DNA from: Desulfolutivibrio sulfodismutans DSM 3696
GTDB taxonomy: Bacteria; Desulfobacterota; Desulfovibrionia; Desulfovibrionales; Desulfovibrionaceae
Assembly: GCF_013376455.1 (NCBI RefSeq)
Contig: NZ_CP045504.1
Span: 2,997,001-3,061,000, forward strand
Direction: 5' to 3'
DNA: 64,000 nt
Shown here: positions 8,719 through 17,168 of the stretch, one piece after another
Numbering within the stretch: position 1 is the stretch's first letter
How the letters are laid out: every line of letters starts with the position of its first letter
Position numbers and translations under genes: made by a program
The notes under the pieces: model-generated
Seen by the model: only the letters and a program-made list of their open reading frames with translations
The model's database searches: none
What the model was told of the DNA's origin: nothing

Positions 8719-8832
8719 GGATTGATTGCCGTTTTGCGACCGGGCGCGGAGTATGGCCGGGCTCGGGGTCGGCGGCAAACGTCCGGCTGCGACGAATTGC
8801 GCTACGCTCCACGTCGCCGCCGTCCGTTTCCG

Positions 8833-9064
8833 GCGACCCGTCGCCCGGCCTGGGGATTTGTTCGTGTGCGGGGAACCGCAGAAAGGCAAAGAAGCGGATA
8901 TCATGACTGAAAATACAAAGGCATTTTCAGGGTGGGGCGACCCGTCGCCCGGCCTGGGGATTTGTTCGTGTGCGGGGAACCGCAGAAAGGCAAAGAAGCG
9001 GATATTATGGCTGAAAATACAAAGGTATTTTCAGGGTGGGGCGACCCGTCGCCCGGCTTGGGGG
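8833..9064. repeat. 104-bp tandem repeat, two full copies and the start of a third
   Basis: Copies begin with GCGACCCGTCGCCCGG at 8833, 8937 and 9041, so the period is 104. The first two differ at only a few bases; the third stops after about 24. Each unit holds two inverted repeats: GGGCGAC-CC-GTCGCCC at unit boundaries and CTGAAAAT(A/G)C-type arms around AAAG. In the second unit the arms pair perfectly over 10 bp (CTGAAAATAC / GTATTTTCAG); in the first, one pair is mismatched. Confidence 0.85.
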
Positions 9065-9110
9065 GCTTGGTTTAGGAGCGCACGCCGGGCGGAAGAGGTC
9101 CAGGTTTCCC

Positions 9111-9160
9111 GTATGGGGTTTCCAAAGGGGACGTGTCCCCTTTGGCCGCCGGAGGCATTC
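9111..9160 (-). repeat. REP-like intergenic element, copy A
   Basis: Read on the minus strand: ATGCCTCCGGCGGCC, then an 11-bp perfect hairpin CCAAAGGGGAC / GTCCCCTTTGG (9122-9145), then AAACCCC. A related copy lies at 34761-34808 on the plus strand. It falls just downstream of the sulfatase stop, where it could act as a terminator or message-stabilising hairpin, although no T tract follows. Confidence 0.5.
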
Positions 9161-9173
9161 CCCACCTGTCCTG

Positions 9174-10838
9174 TCAGTCCCCGAGCAGCAGCAGGTTCGC
9201 CCCGCCCACAGGCGGCCCCGGCGGCGTGACCGGTCCCAGGCGTTCGGCCTCCACCTGGGCCAGAAGGTCGGCCAGTGCGGCCCTTTTGGCTGCGTAGGCC
9301 GCATAATTGGGACTGGCGCTGTTGGCCACGTTGTCCATCTCCAGAGGATCGACGGGGTTACCGTCGCCGTCTGCGAGGCGGTACATTTCGTATTCCTCTG
9401 CCGCCACGCCGCCTGGATCGAAATAGCGGGCGTATTTCCATTCCCCGTCCGCGTCCGTGGTGATGATGCACCGGATGTGGCAGGGCTCGGTGATGAAGGG
9501 GGGCTTGCCGCTGAGGCCCGCGTATTCGTCGTCGAAGGTGAAAAGGATCGTGTCCTGCACGGAGGTCGTTGTCCCCAGAAGGATCTGGCTTAAATCCCGG
9601 CCCGGCAGGTAGGACCATTTCCATTGCGGCACGCCGCACAGGCTGGCGAGTGTCGGCAGGACATCCACCAATGTGGCGTAGGCGGAGGTCTGCCTGGCAG
9701 CGGGAAAAAGCACGGGATTGGAGAAGATGAAGGGAATGTTCAGACATTCTTCATAGATGTTGAACATCTTTTGGCGCAGGCCGTCGTGGGACAATCCCAG
9801 TTCGCCGTGGTCGGCGGTGCGCACCACCAGGGTGGAATCCGTCAGGCCCTGGTCCTCCAGGGTCTGCAGAATGGTCTCCAACTGCCCATCTACGATGGTT
9901 TGCAGATAGGCATAAAAATTGACGTACTTGAGCTGTTTGTCCTCTTCGATCAGAGGCCCCAGGCCGTAGGCGTAGAGTTCCCTGGCCTGGGTCTGCACGC
10001 CGGGTTTTTTGGCCAGGTCATCGGTGCGGGAGGCAGGAAGCGCGATGCCCATGTCGAAGTCGGCGGTGTTGTTGTAACTTTCGGGGCAGGATTCGTCGTT
10101 GATGATTGTCGGGTAGGACAGGATGTCATGGGGGTTGGCCAGGGACACGACCAGGAAAAAGGGCGTCTGCTGGGTCGAGGCCGGGGTCTTGGTCTGGAGA
10201 AACGCGATGGCGTCGTCCACGATGCCCTGGTCCTCGTCGGCGCAGCCGCCACCGAAGGTATCGGCGGACAGATACTGTCCGGCCTCGGTGGGAACCCAGC
10301 CGTTGAATCCGAATCCAGCCAGGTCTGCGGTTGTGGGACAATGCCCGTCGGCGCTTTTGGACAGGTGCCACTTGCCGCGAAGCTGCACGTCGTAGCCGGA
10401 TTCGGCCAGGAGGTTGCCCAGGTTGCGCAGCTGTGGCGACAGGGTGACCTCGTTGTCAGAATTCTCGCCGTCCTCAGTCAGGGTCAGAACCACGCCATGC
10501 TGGGCGGGATAGAGTCCGGTGAACAGGCAGCCCCGGCTGGGCGAGCACATGGAGGCGCTGCAAAAGGCCCGTGAGAAGTCCAGGCCGTTGTCAAGCAGGC
10601 GTTTTCTGGCCTTTGTGAGATGGGATTCGGCCCAGCCGTCCGGCCAGTTGCGCGGGGAGCGTTCCTGGTCGGTGAGGAGCATGAGGATATTGGGCCGGGC
10701 CGGAAAGGCGGTGTCTGCGCCCGCCGGGGCGTTTCCCAGGCCGGGCAGGGCCTGGGCCACCATGCCGACGGTCAGGGCCTGGGCCGCGCCTTTCAGGAAC
10801 TGGCGGCGGGTGAGACTCTGGTTTTCGTTTGGGGACAT
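9174..10838 (-). CDS. Tat-exported Cys-type sulfatase, 554 aa
   Basis: Alkaline-phosphatase-superfamily sulfatase. Start at 10838 is set by AAGGAGG 8 bases upstream; the open frame extends further but into the maturase gene. Residues 1-43 form a twin-arginine signal (TRRQFLKG). PNILMLLTDQ holds the first metal Asp. Cys98-Ser-Pro-Ser-Arg is the Cys-type formylglycine motif; TADHGELG and RGKWHL carry further metal and sulfate ligands. Folding before Tat export fits with cytoplasmic maturation by the neighbouring radical-SAM enzyme. Substrate unknown; arylsulfate or choline-sulfate-like esters are possible. Confidence 0.9.
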   Translation of the reverse strand: MSPNENQSLTRRQFLKGAAQALTVGMVAQALPGLGNAPAGADTAFPARPNILMLLTDQERSPRNWPDGWAESHLTKARKRLLDNGLDFSRAFCSASMCSPSRGCLFTGLYPAQHGVVLTLTEDGENSDNEVTLSPQLRNLGNLLAESGYDVQLRGKWHLSKSADGHCPTTADLAGFGFNGWVPTEAGQYLSADTFGGGCADEDQGIVDDAIAFLQTKTPASTQQTPFFLVVSLANPHDILSYPTIINDESCPESYNNTADFDMGIALPASRTDDLAKKPGVQTQARELYAYGLGPLIEEDKQLKYVNFYAYLQTIVDGQLETILQTLEDQGLTDSTLVVRTADHGELGLSHDGLRQKMFNIYEECLNIPFIFSNPVLFPAARQTSAYATLVDVLPTLASLCGVPQWKWSYLPGRDLSQILLGTTTSVQDTILFTFDDEYAGLSGKPPFITEPCHIRCIITTDADGEWKYARYFDPGGVAAEEYEMYRLADGDGNPVDPLEMDNVANSASPNYAAYAAKRAALADLLAQVEAERLGPVTPPGPPVGGANLLLLGD

Positions 10839-10858
10839 GGCTTCGCCTCCTTTTCGGA

Positions 10859-11998
10859 TCAAGCGGTGAGTCGCGTGAAATCGGGACGCTTGCGGATGGC
10901 GGCAGCCATGGTGTCCAGGACCGGGTCGGCGTGGGTCAGAAAGGCCCGATATCCGGCGCACAGGTAGTGCAGGGGAGAGCCCCCGGCCGGGTCCGGGAGG
11001 ACGCGGTCCTTGGGACAGCCGCCGCCGCAGGCGCGTTGTACGGGACACTCCCGGCATCCGGCCGGAAGGGTTGCGGACCTGCGGGCCGCAAACTCGGCCA
11101 GGACCGGGGAGTCCAAGAGCTCGGGCAAGGGCTGCCTGGCCAGGTTTCCCAGCCGGTGCTCCGCATCCACGAAATGGTCGCAGGCGTAAAGGCTGCCGTC
11201 GCGCTCAACGACCAGGGATCGACCGCAGTTCCCGCCCATGGCGCACAGTCCCCCGGGCTGGTCCAGGCGGGCGGCCAGGGCGGCGTCGAAGTGGCCCACG
11301 AAGGCGCGGCCCACATCGCGTGCAAGCCACAGATCCCAGACATGGGACAAGAAGGCCCCGAACGCGGCCGGATCGACGCTTTCCTCGCACAGCCCCCTGG
11401 GGCCTGCGGCAACGATGGGGATGAACTGGATGAAGTCCGCCCGGGCGGTCTCGCGCAGAAAGCGGTAGACCTCGCCGGGCCGATCCTGGTTTGCGGCATG
11501 CACCGCGCACAGGATGTTGTAGGCCACGCCGTGCTCCTGCAAACAAAAAAGCCCGGCCATGACCCGGTCATGGGACGGGCCGCCTTCCAGGCGGCGGAAG
11601 GCGTCGTGACAGTCGGCCGGTCCGTCCAGGCTGACCCCGACCAGGATGTCGTTTCGGGCGAAAAACCGGGCGAAATCACGGTCGATAAGGGTGCCGTTGG
11701 TCTGGACGGCGTTGGTGACCATGACCCCCGGCGGGGCGTGGCGTCGCTCCAGACTCAAGGCCAGCTCGAAAAAGTCCAGCCCGGCCAGGAGCGGTTCGCC
11801 GCCCTGCCAGGCGAAATGAACCACCGGTCCCGGGTGCGCGGCGAGGTAGCGCTTGATGAACCGTTCGAGTACGCGGCGGTCCATGCGGGGCGGAGTCTTT
11901 GGGAACGGGCGTCGGTTGTGGCGGTAAAAACAGTAGGAACAGGCCATGTTGCAGTCTGCGCCAACCGGTTTGGCCATGATCGTGAAACCGTATCGCAC
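10859..11998 (-). CDS. anaerobic sulfatase-maturating enzyme (radical SAM/SPASM), 379 aa
   Basis: Converts the sulfatase Cys98 to formylglycine without oxygen. Starts with GTG at 11998, supported by AAGG about 7 bases upstream and by the family start FTIMAKPVGADCNMACSYCF, whose Cys16, Cys20 and Cys23 form the radical-SAM cluster site. VHFAWQGGEPLL and TNGTLID follow as in the family. The C-terminal SPASM region shows CGR, ACDHF and CRECPVQRACGGGCPKD for auxiliary clusters. The sulfatase starts 20 bases downstream, so the two form a matched pair. Confidence 0.92.
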   Translation of the reverse strand: MRYGFTIMAKPVGADCNMACSYCFYRHNRRPFPKTPPRMDRRVLERFIKRYLAAHPGPVVHFAWQGGEPLLAGLDFFELALSLERRHAPPGVMVTNAVQTNGTLIDRDFARFFARNDILVGVSLDGPADCHDAFRRLEGGPSHDRVMAGLFCLQEHGVAYNILCAVHAANQDRPGEVYRFLRETARADFIQFIPIVAAGPRGLCEESVDPAAFGAFLSHVWDLWLARDVGRAFVGHFDAALAARLDQPGGLCAMGGNCGRSLVVERDGSLYACDHFVDAEHRLGNLARQPLPELLDSPVLAEFAARRSATLPAGCRECPVQRACGGGCPKDRVLPDPAGGSPLHYLCAGYRAFLTHADPVLDTMAAAIRKRPDFTRLTA

Positions 11999-12144
11999 AA
12001 TGCGCCTTATCCTTCGTGACGAAGAGACTGCGGCATGGTGAAAGACCCGCGCAAAGGGAGGTCCATGCGGCTATGAAGGTGGGTACGTTTAGCAGATATT
12101 TCCCGATCTGGGAAGGGGGATGGCCGGAGGGCGCGGCCGCCAGG

Positions 12145-12840
12145 CTAGCGGTCGCGGGCCTGATAGCGGTTGATGCGTTTTTCCAGGCGGCGGGAGAGGG
12201 CGGTCAGGACGTAGCAGATGATGAAATAGAGCACGGCGATGGTGATGAAAATTTCCGTGGGGGCGTTCAGGGTGCGGTTGTTGACCTGGGTGGCGGCCTT
12301 GGTCAGTTCGTTGACCCCGATGATGAAGGCCAGGGAGGTGTCCTTGGTCAGGGACACGAACTGGTTCACGAACGACGGGATCATGTTGAAAAGCGCCTGG
12401 GGCAGCACCACGTAGCGCATGGCCTGGTAGCGGGAAAGCCCGGTGCCCCGGGCGGCCTCGCTTTGTCCCTTGGGCAGGGATTCAATCCCGGCCCGCACGA
12501 TCTCGGCGATATAGGCGCTGGTGAAGACGATAAGGGCGATGAGCGCGCTTTCCGCCTCGGGCAGGGTGTGGCCGAAGGCGATGGGGGCCAGAAAATAGAA
12601 CCAGAAGATGACCATGAGCAGCGGCGTGCCCCGGATGATCTCGGTGTAGACCAGGGCGGCGATGCGGGCGGTGCGGCTTTTGGAGATGCGCAAAAGGCCG
12701 ACCACAAGCCCCAGCCAAAAGGCCCCGAAAATACCGCCCAGGGCCAAAAGGATGCTCATGGCCAGGCCGCCAAGGGGCCCTTCCGGATAGGCGCCTATCA
12801 GGAAGTAGTTGAAGTTATTGGTGATGACGTTCCAATGCAC
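12145..12840 (-). CDS. polar amino-acid ABC transporter permease (HisM/GlnP type), 231 aa
   Basis: Inner-membrane permease of a polar amino-acid importer, with about five helices. The coupling-helix motif EAARGTGLSRYQAMRYVVLP (EAA loop) and EIIRGTPLLMVIFWFYF are family features. It begins 13 bases after the other permease and is the last gene of the four-gene import operon. The start fits family length. Confidence 0.9.
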   Translation of the reverse strand: MHWNVITNNFNYFLIGAYPEGPLGGLAMSILLALGGIFGAFWLGLVVGLLRISKSRTARIAALVYTEIIRGTPLLMVIFWFYFLAPIAFGHTLPEAESALIALIVFTSAYIAEIVRAGIESLPKGQSEAARGTGLSRYQAMRYVVLPQALFNMIPSFVNQFVSLTKDTSLAFIIGVNELTKAATQVNNRTLNAPTEIFITIAVLYFIICYVLTALSRRLEKRINRYQARDR

Positions 12841-12853
12841 CGTGCAGGCTCCG

Positions 12854-13555
12854 CTAATGCGAGGTGACCCGAAGGACCCGTTTGTTATAGAGATTGATGG
12901 TGTAGGAGACGATAAGCGAAATGGTCAGATAGATGGCCGTGGCCACGGTGAAGGCCTCGAAGCCGTGGAAGGTGTGGGCCTCGATCTGCCGGGCCATATA
13001 GGTCAGGTCCATGACGCCGATGGTCATGACCAGGGACGAGTTCTTGATGAGGTTTAAAAACTGGGAAATGAGCGGCGGGATGACGATGCGAAAGGCCTGG
13101 GGGAGGATGACGTAGCCCATGGCCTGGAGAAAGGACAGGCCGCAGGCCCGCGAGGCCTCAAGCTGGGTCTTGGGGATGGCGAAGACGCCGGAACGGATCT
13201 CCTCGGCGATAAACGCCGAGGTGTAGACCGTCAGGGCGATGACCCCGGCCGCGAATTCAAAATCCTGCCTGTACAGCCACTTGTTGACGACCTCGGGCAG
13301 GACGGCATAGGAGCCGAAGTACCAGAAAAATATCTGAACCAAGAGGGGGGTGTTTCGGAAAAACTCCGTGAACGCCATGCTGAACCACACCAGCGGCTTG
13401 ACCCGGGACAGCCGGAAGACGGCGATGATGGTGCCGAGCAGCAGGGAAAAGACGATGGACACGGCGGAGATCTGCAGGGTGACGCCAAGGCCCTGCATGA
13501 TCCATTCGCGGTAGGGCTCGCCAAGGACCAGTCCAAAGTCAACGGTATAGCTCAA
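12854..13555 (-). CDS. polar amino-acid ABC transporter permease (HisM/GlnP type), 233 aa
   Basis: Second permease of the same importer. It shows TEFFRNTPLLVQIFFWYF and the EAA-loop stretch EASRACGLSFLQAMGYVILP that contacts the ATPase. It is separated from the binding-protein gene by 191 bases that hold a strong hairpin (13704-13737), a common arrangement that leaves more message for the binding protein than for the permeases. Confidence 0.9.
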   Translation of the reverse strand: MSYTVDFGLVLGEPYREWIMQGLGVTLQISAVSIVFSLLLGTIIAVFRLSRVKPLVWFSMAFTEFFRNTPLLVQIFFWYFGSYAVLPEVVNKWLYRQDFEFAAGVIALTVYTSAFIAEEIRSGVFAIPKTQLEASRACGLSFLQAMGYVILPQAFRIVIPPLISQFLNLIKNSSLVMTIGVMDLTYMARQIEAHTFHGFEAFTVATAIYLTISLIVSYTINLYNKRVLRVTSH

Positions 13556-13703
13556 TCACGCATCTCCACGGGGCGTCCGGGCACGGGGCTTGGGACCGGT
13601 TGGGGTGATTCGGGGCACGGCTTCAAGGCGTATCCCGGTCTGGCCGGGCCACGGCGTGAAGCGGCGCATGGAGACGAACGTCATACGTGGCGTCATTCAG
13701 GAC

Positions 13704-13737
13704 GTTTCGCCCGCCGGGTTGTTCCGGCGGGCGAAAC
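13704..13737 (-). promoter_or_regulatory. 14-bp stem-loop between binding-protein and permease genes
   Basis: GTTTCGCCCGCCGG and CCGGCGGGCGAAAC pair perfectly around a 6-base loop, starting 9 bases beyond the binding-protein stop. No T tract follows on the minus strand, so it is more likely a 3' stability element or partial attenuator than a full terminator. Confidence 0.6.
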
Positions 13738-13746
13738 GATGGAATG

Positions 13747-14562
13747 CTAGGGCCACATTTCCATGTTCCATTCCAGGGGAATGTAGAACTTGGTGTCCTT
13801 GCCGAACCACTTGGCATAGATCTTCTGGTACTCGCCGGAGGCCCACATTTCCATGAGGGCCACGTTGACGAAGTCGCGGAAGTCGGAGTCGTTTTCGATC
13901 AATCCCAGGCCGTAGGGCTCGGGAGAGATGTACTCGCCCACGATGGCGAAATCGGCGGGCTTGTCGTCGCTGTTCTGCAGGCCCACAAGGATGCTTTCGT
14001 CGGTGGTCACGGCCTCGACCTTGCCCTGCTTGAGGGCCAGAAAGGCCTCGGGGTAGGTTTCAAAGGAGATGACGGTGCACTCGGGCTGGGCCTTTTTCAC
14101 GTTCTGCTCGGAGGTGGAGCCCTTCACCGAGCCGACCTTCTTGCCAGCCAGATCCTTGACGCCCTTGATGCCGCCGTCTTTTTTCACCAGCAGCTTCTGG
14201 CCGGTCATGAAGTAGGTGATGGAGAAGTCGACCTGATCTTCACGGCCTTTCTGATGGGTCATGGTGGCGGCCACGATGTCGATGGCGCCCTGGGTGAGCA
14301 TGGGGATGCGGGTGGAGGAGGTCACGGGCTTGGTCTCCAGCTTCACGCCCAGCTTGTCGGCCAGGGCCTTGCAGATGTCGATTTCAAAACCCACGATCTG
14401 CTTGCTCTGCTCGTCCACGAAACCAAACGGGGGCTGGGAGTCCTTGACCCCGGCGATCAGCGTGCCACGGGCCTTGATGTCGTCGAGTTTGCCGGCCAGG
14501 GCCGGGGTGGCGAGCAGGGCCACGAGGGCGGCGAGGACGAGAAACAGTGCCAATCTGCGCAT
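13747..14562 (-). CDS. polar amino-acid ABC transporter substrate-binding protein, 271 aa
   Basis: Periplasmic solute-binding protein family 3. Start at 14562 has AGGAGG 6-7 bases upstream. Signal peptide about residues 1-23 (LVALLATPALA). The mature part begins GKLDDIKARGTLIAGVKDSQPPFGFVDEQS in outline (KARGTLIAGVKDSQPPFG), then IVGFEIDICKALADKLG and VDFSITYF, all typical of the glutamine/polar amino-acid class. The exact ligand is unclear. Confidence 0.92.
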   Translation of the reverse strand: MRRLALFLVLAALVALLATPALAGKLDDIKARGTLIAGVKDSQPPFGFVDEQSKQIVGFEIDICKALADKLGVKLETKPVTSSTRIPMLTQGAIDIVAATMTHQKGREDQVDFSITYFMTGQKLLVKKDGGIKGVKDLAGKKVGSVKGSTSEQNVKKAQPECTVISFETYPEAFLALKQGKVEAVTTDESILVGLQNSDDKPADFAIVGEYISPEPYGLGLIENDSDFRDFVNVALMEMWASGEYQKIYAKWFGKDTKFYIPLEWNMEMWP

Positions 14563-14606
14563 GGGATGCCTCCTTGGGTTGAAGTGAAAGTTTTTGAGCC
14601 GGTACG

Positions 14607-15335
14607 CTACAAAATTTCCTTCAGGAAAAGCTTGGTCCGCTCGTGCTTGGGATTGCTGAAAAACTCCAGGGGCGGGGCCTGCTCCAGGATTTCCCCGAAA
14701 TCCATGAACACCACCCGGTCGGCCACCTCGCGGGCAAAGCCCATCTCGTGGGTGACGCACAGCATGGTCATGCCTTCCCGGGCCAAATCCTTCATGACGT
14801 TTAGGACCTCGTTGATCATCTCCGGGTCAAGGGCCGAGGTGGGCTCGTCGAAGAGCATGATGCGGGGTTTCATGGCCAGGGCCCGGGCGATGGCCACGCG
14901 TTGTTGCTGGCCGCCGGAGAGTTCGGCCGGAAATTTGTGGGCCTGCTCATGGATGCCCACACGTTCGAGCAGGGCCATGCCCGTCTTTTCGGCCTCGGCC
15001 TTGGAAATCTTTTTGACCTTGATGGGGGCCAGGGTGATGTTTTTTAAGACGGAGATGTGCGGATAGAGGTTGAACTGCTGGAAGACGATGCCGATATGGG
15101 AGCGCAATTCGTTGACGTCGATGTCGTCGCCGTGAATGTCCTTGCCGTCGATTAAAATGTGCCCCTTCTGGTATTCCTCCAGGCGGTTCACACACCGGAT
15201 CAGGGTGGATTTCCCGGATCCGGAGGGGCCACAGATGACGAGCACCTCACCCTGCTCCACGGACTCGGTGATGCCTTTGAGCACGTGGAAGTCGCCATAC
15301 CACTTGTGGACGTCGTGGAATTCAATCAATGCCAT
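14607..15335 (-). CDS. polar amino-acid ABC transporter ATPase (GlnQ type), 242 aa
   Basis: First gene of the import operon. Walker A is GPSGSGKST, the Q loop [10 protein letters not shown], the signature [16 protein letters not shown] and Walker [16 protein letters not shown] with the H loop VTHEMG. Start at 15335 ([14 protein letters not shown]) gives the usual GlnQ length; the frame stays open much further upstream but without family resemblance. It is followed after 44 bases by the binding protein. Confidence 0.93.
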   Translation of the reverse strand: MALIEFHDVHKWYGDFHVLKGITESVEQGEVLVICGPSGSGKSTLIRCVNRLEEYQKGHILIDGKDIHGDDIDVNELRSHIGIVFQQFNLYPHISVLKNITLAPIKVKKISKAEAEKTGMALLERVGIHEQAHKFPAELSGGQQQRVAIARALAMKPRIMLFDEPTSALDPEMINEVLNVMKDLAREGMTMLCVTHEMGFAREVADRVVFMDFGEILEQAPPLEFFSNPKHERTKLFLKEIL

Positions 15336-15524
15336 GCCTGAACCGTCCCTGAGTGTCCGCCGGTTGCCTGTCCGCGCCAGGATTCGCCACCATGCCGGGT
15401 CACGGGGACAGTCCCGGGGGCGTCTGCGTGCCGAAAAAGCCGCAGATTGAAAAAAGCCGTCATCCCCGACGATGGTGCAAAAGGCTCGCCGATACAGGAT
15501 TCGCGGCGTCGTCGTGGATTTGAA

Positions 15525-15553
15525 ACCATGACCTCGTTTTCCCAAATTGTCAA
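15525..15553 (-). promoter_or_regulatory. candidate promoter of the amino-acid importer operon
   Basis: On the minus strand a perfect TTGACA (15548-15553) is followed after 17 bases by CATGGT (15525-15530), a poor -10 with three of six matches. It is the best promoter candidate between the sat terminator and the ATPase gene. Confidence 0.35.
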
Positions 15554-15618
15554 TGGCGGCGCGCGGAAACATGATGCCGCAAGATCCTGTCCCGGGCGAC
15601 GGTGCGGGGGGAACGGCG

Positions 15619-15649
15619 AAAAAAAAGGGGGGGGCGCAAGGCCCCCCCC
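15619..15649 (-). terminator. rho-independent terminator of sat
   Basis: On the minus strand eight G, a 7-base loop and eight C are followed by eight T. It lies 47 bases beyond the sat stop and is the cleanest intrinsic terminator in the window, separating sat from the importer operon. Confidence 0.92.
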
Positions 15650-15695
15650 GAAACCAGATCCGCAATCGGCCGCAAGGCCGACGGTGCTGGCGGAC

Positions 15696-16988
15696 TTACT
15701 TCAAGGCGTCGCCGCTGGCAGCGCCCTGCATCTTGATCTCGACCTTCTCGGTCAGGCCTTCGTAGTACTTGCGCAGGATGACCAGAACCTCGTCGCGGCC
15801 GAAGTGATCCGGGATGTCGCCACCCTCGGACAGCATCTTGCGCAGCTTGGTGCCGGACAGGATGACGCGGTCTTCCTTGCTGTGCGGGCAGGTGCGCAGG
15901 GAGGCCATGCCGTCGCACTTGAAGCAGTAGAAGGTCCAGTCGATCTTGAGCGGCTCGCACAGGAGCTTTTTGCCCGGATCGGCCTTCTCGTCGTCTTTGT
16001 ACGGAATGCGGTCGAAGATTTCCTGGGCCTCGAACATGCCGTAGAAGTCGCCGACGCCGGCATGGTCACGGCCGATGATCATCTTGTTGACGCCGTAGTT
16101 CTGGCGGAAGGTGGCGTGCAGCAGGCCTTCGCGCGGTCCAGCGTAACGCATGTCGAGGGGGTAGCCGCCCTGGACCACATGCTTCTCGACGAAGTAGCCC
16201 TTCACCAGGGTGTCGATGCACTCCACGCGCACCTCGGCCGGAATGTCGCCCGGCTTCAGGTTGCCGATCAGGGAGTGGATGATGACGCCGTCGCAGACTT
16301 CCACGGCGATCTTGCACAGGAACTCGTGGGAGCGGTGCATGGGATTGCGCAGCTGCAGGGCGGCCACGTTCTTCCAGCCCTTCTCGTCGAAGATCTTGCG
16401 GGTCTCGGCCGGACGCAGATACACGCCCTTGTACTTGGTCGGGTATTCGCCCTCGGACAGCACGTTCACCGGGCCAGCCAGACACACGGCCTTGCGCTCC
16501 ATGACCATCTTCACGCCGGGATGCTCGGCCTCGGCGATCTTCCAGAACTTGTCGTCGGCGGAGTCGTCGCCGGCGCCCTTGTAGACCAGCTCGCACTCGG
16601 TCTTTTTCTCGGCGGCGGACAGCTCGAACTTCTCGGTGACCTTCATGGTGGCGTAGATTTCGCCCTTGCGCTCAAGGGTGATCTCCTGGCCTTCCTTGAT
16701 CCCGGCGGCGTCTTCGGCAGACACGGCCAGAACGACCGGAACCGGCCAGAAGGTGCCGTCGGCCAGGGTCATTTTCTCGCACACGCTCTTCCAGTCGGCC
16801 TTGGTCATGAAGCCGCCCAGGGGCGAGAAGCCACCGATGCCGATCATGATCAGGTCGCCCTTTTCCTGGGCGGTGATCTCGATCTTCTTCAGGCCGGCGG
16901 CCTTCTTCAGTTCGGCTTCCTTCGCGGCGCCTTCAAGCAGTTTGATAACGAGACCTTTGCCTCCATGCGGCGGAACCAGCTTGGACAT
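15696..16988 (-). CDS. sat: sulfate adenylyltransferase (ATP sulfurylase)
   Basis: 430 aa. Activates sulfate with ATP to APS, the first step of dissimilatory sulfate reduction, in the cytoplasm. Motifs: QLRNPMHRSHE (nucleotide-binding HxxH-like site), GRDHAGVGDFYG, and a zinc-ribbon-like CFKCDGMASLRTCPH found in the sulfate-reducer and archaeal forms. No APS-kinase domain is fused. AGGAGG lies 7 bases before the ATG. It stands alone between its own promoter region and a strong terminator, so it is a single-gene unit. Confidence 0.96.
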   Translation of the reverse strand: MSKLVPPHGGKGLVIKLLEGAAKEAELKKAAGLKKIEITAQEKGDLIMIGIGGFSPLGGFMTKADWKSVCEKMTLADGTFWPVPVVLAVSAEDAAGIKEGQEITLERKGEIYATMKVTEKFELSAAEKKTECELVYKGAGDDSADDKFWKIAEAEHPGVKMVMERKAVCLAGPVNVLSEGEYPTKYKGVYLRPAETRKIFDEKGWKNVAALQLRNPMHRSHEFLCKIAVEVCDGVIIHSLIGNLKPGDIPAEVRVECIDTLVKGYFVEKHVVQGGYPLDMRYAGPREGLLHATFRQNYGVNKMIIGRDHAGVGDFYGMFEAQEIFDRIPYKDDEKADPGKKLLCEPLKIDWTFYCFKCDGMASLRTCPHSKEDRVILSGTKLRKMLSEGGDIPDHFGRDEVLVILRKYYEGLTEKVEIKMQGAASGDALK

Positions 16989-17084
16989 GAATGCCTCCTC
17001 AGAATGGATTTTTTTTCGTTCATTCTACGCGCGGGCGGTCGTAAAATCGCCGCGCGCGGGCGTCGAAAATCTTCACGCACGGAA

Positions 17085-17113
17085 CCTATACATGAGGGTG
17101 GACAGAATACCAA
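17085..17113 (-). promoter_or_regulatory. candidate sat promoter
   Basis: On the minus strand TTGGTA (17108-17113) and TATAGG (17085-17090) are separated by 17 bases; each matches four of six consensus positions. Transcription would start near 17078, giving a leader of about 90 bases with a GC-rich inverted repeat (CGCGCGGGCG / CGCCGCGCGCG). Confidence 0.45.
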
Positions 17114-17142
17114 CCCCCTGGAAGCCTGTTTTTGGGGAGAAA

Positions 17143-17156
17143 GTGAAATTTTTCAC
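17143..17156. promoter_or_regulatory. CRP/FNR-type (HcpR-like) operator candidate upstream of sat
   Basis: GTGA-N6-TCAC with an AT spacer, 30 bases upstream of the candidate -35. The flanks are AA and GC rather than TT and AA, so the match to the published HcpR consensus (TTGTGA-N6-TCACAA) is partial. HcpR control of sat has been predicted in Desulfovibrio species. A direct repeat GAAATTTTT...ACGCG overlaps the site and the end of the preceding gene. Confidence 0.4.
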
Positions 17157-17168
17157 GCGGAAATTTTT

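Larger units (their letters stand above)
8719..9173. other. 455-bp intergenic region with tandem repeats and a REP-like hairpin
   Basis: No convincing gene. The stretch holds a 104-bp tandem repeat (8833-9064) and a REP-like palindrome (9111-9160) near the sulfatase stop. A 167-codon open frame runs across the repeats but is translated repeat and lacks any family look. It separates converging plus and minus transcripts. Confidence 0.7.
15336..15695. other. 360-bp gap between the sat stop and the importer operon
   Basis: No gene seen. It contains the sat terminator (15619-15649), a second smaller stem GGCCGCAAGGCC close to the sat stop, a candidate importer promoter (15525-15553), and a leader of about 180 bases before the ATPase start in which I see no recognisable riboswitch. 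Confidence 0.6.

Noticed and set aside
8833-9064. CRISPR array
   Set aside because: Units are adjacent and nearly identical over their whole 104 bases with no variable spacers and no cas genes.
8726-9229. 167-codon plus-strand frame through the tandem repeat
   Set aside because: The frame is created by the repeat (104 is not a multiple of three, so copies are read in different frames) and it has no SD or family resemblance.
12019-12144. small gene between the anSME and importer genes
   Set aside because: Only very short frames without SD or plausible composition were seen.
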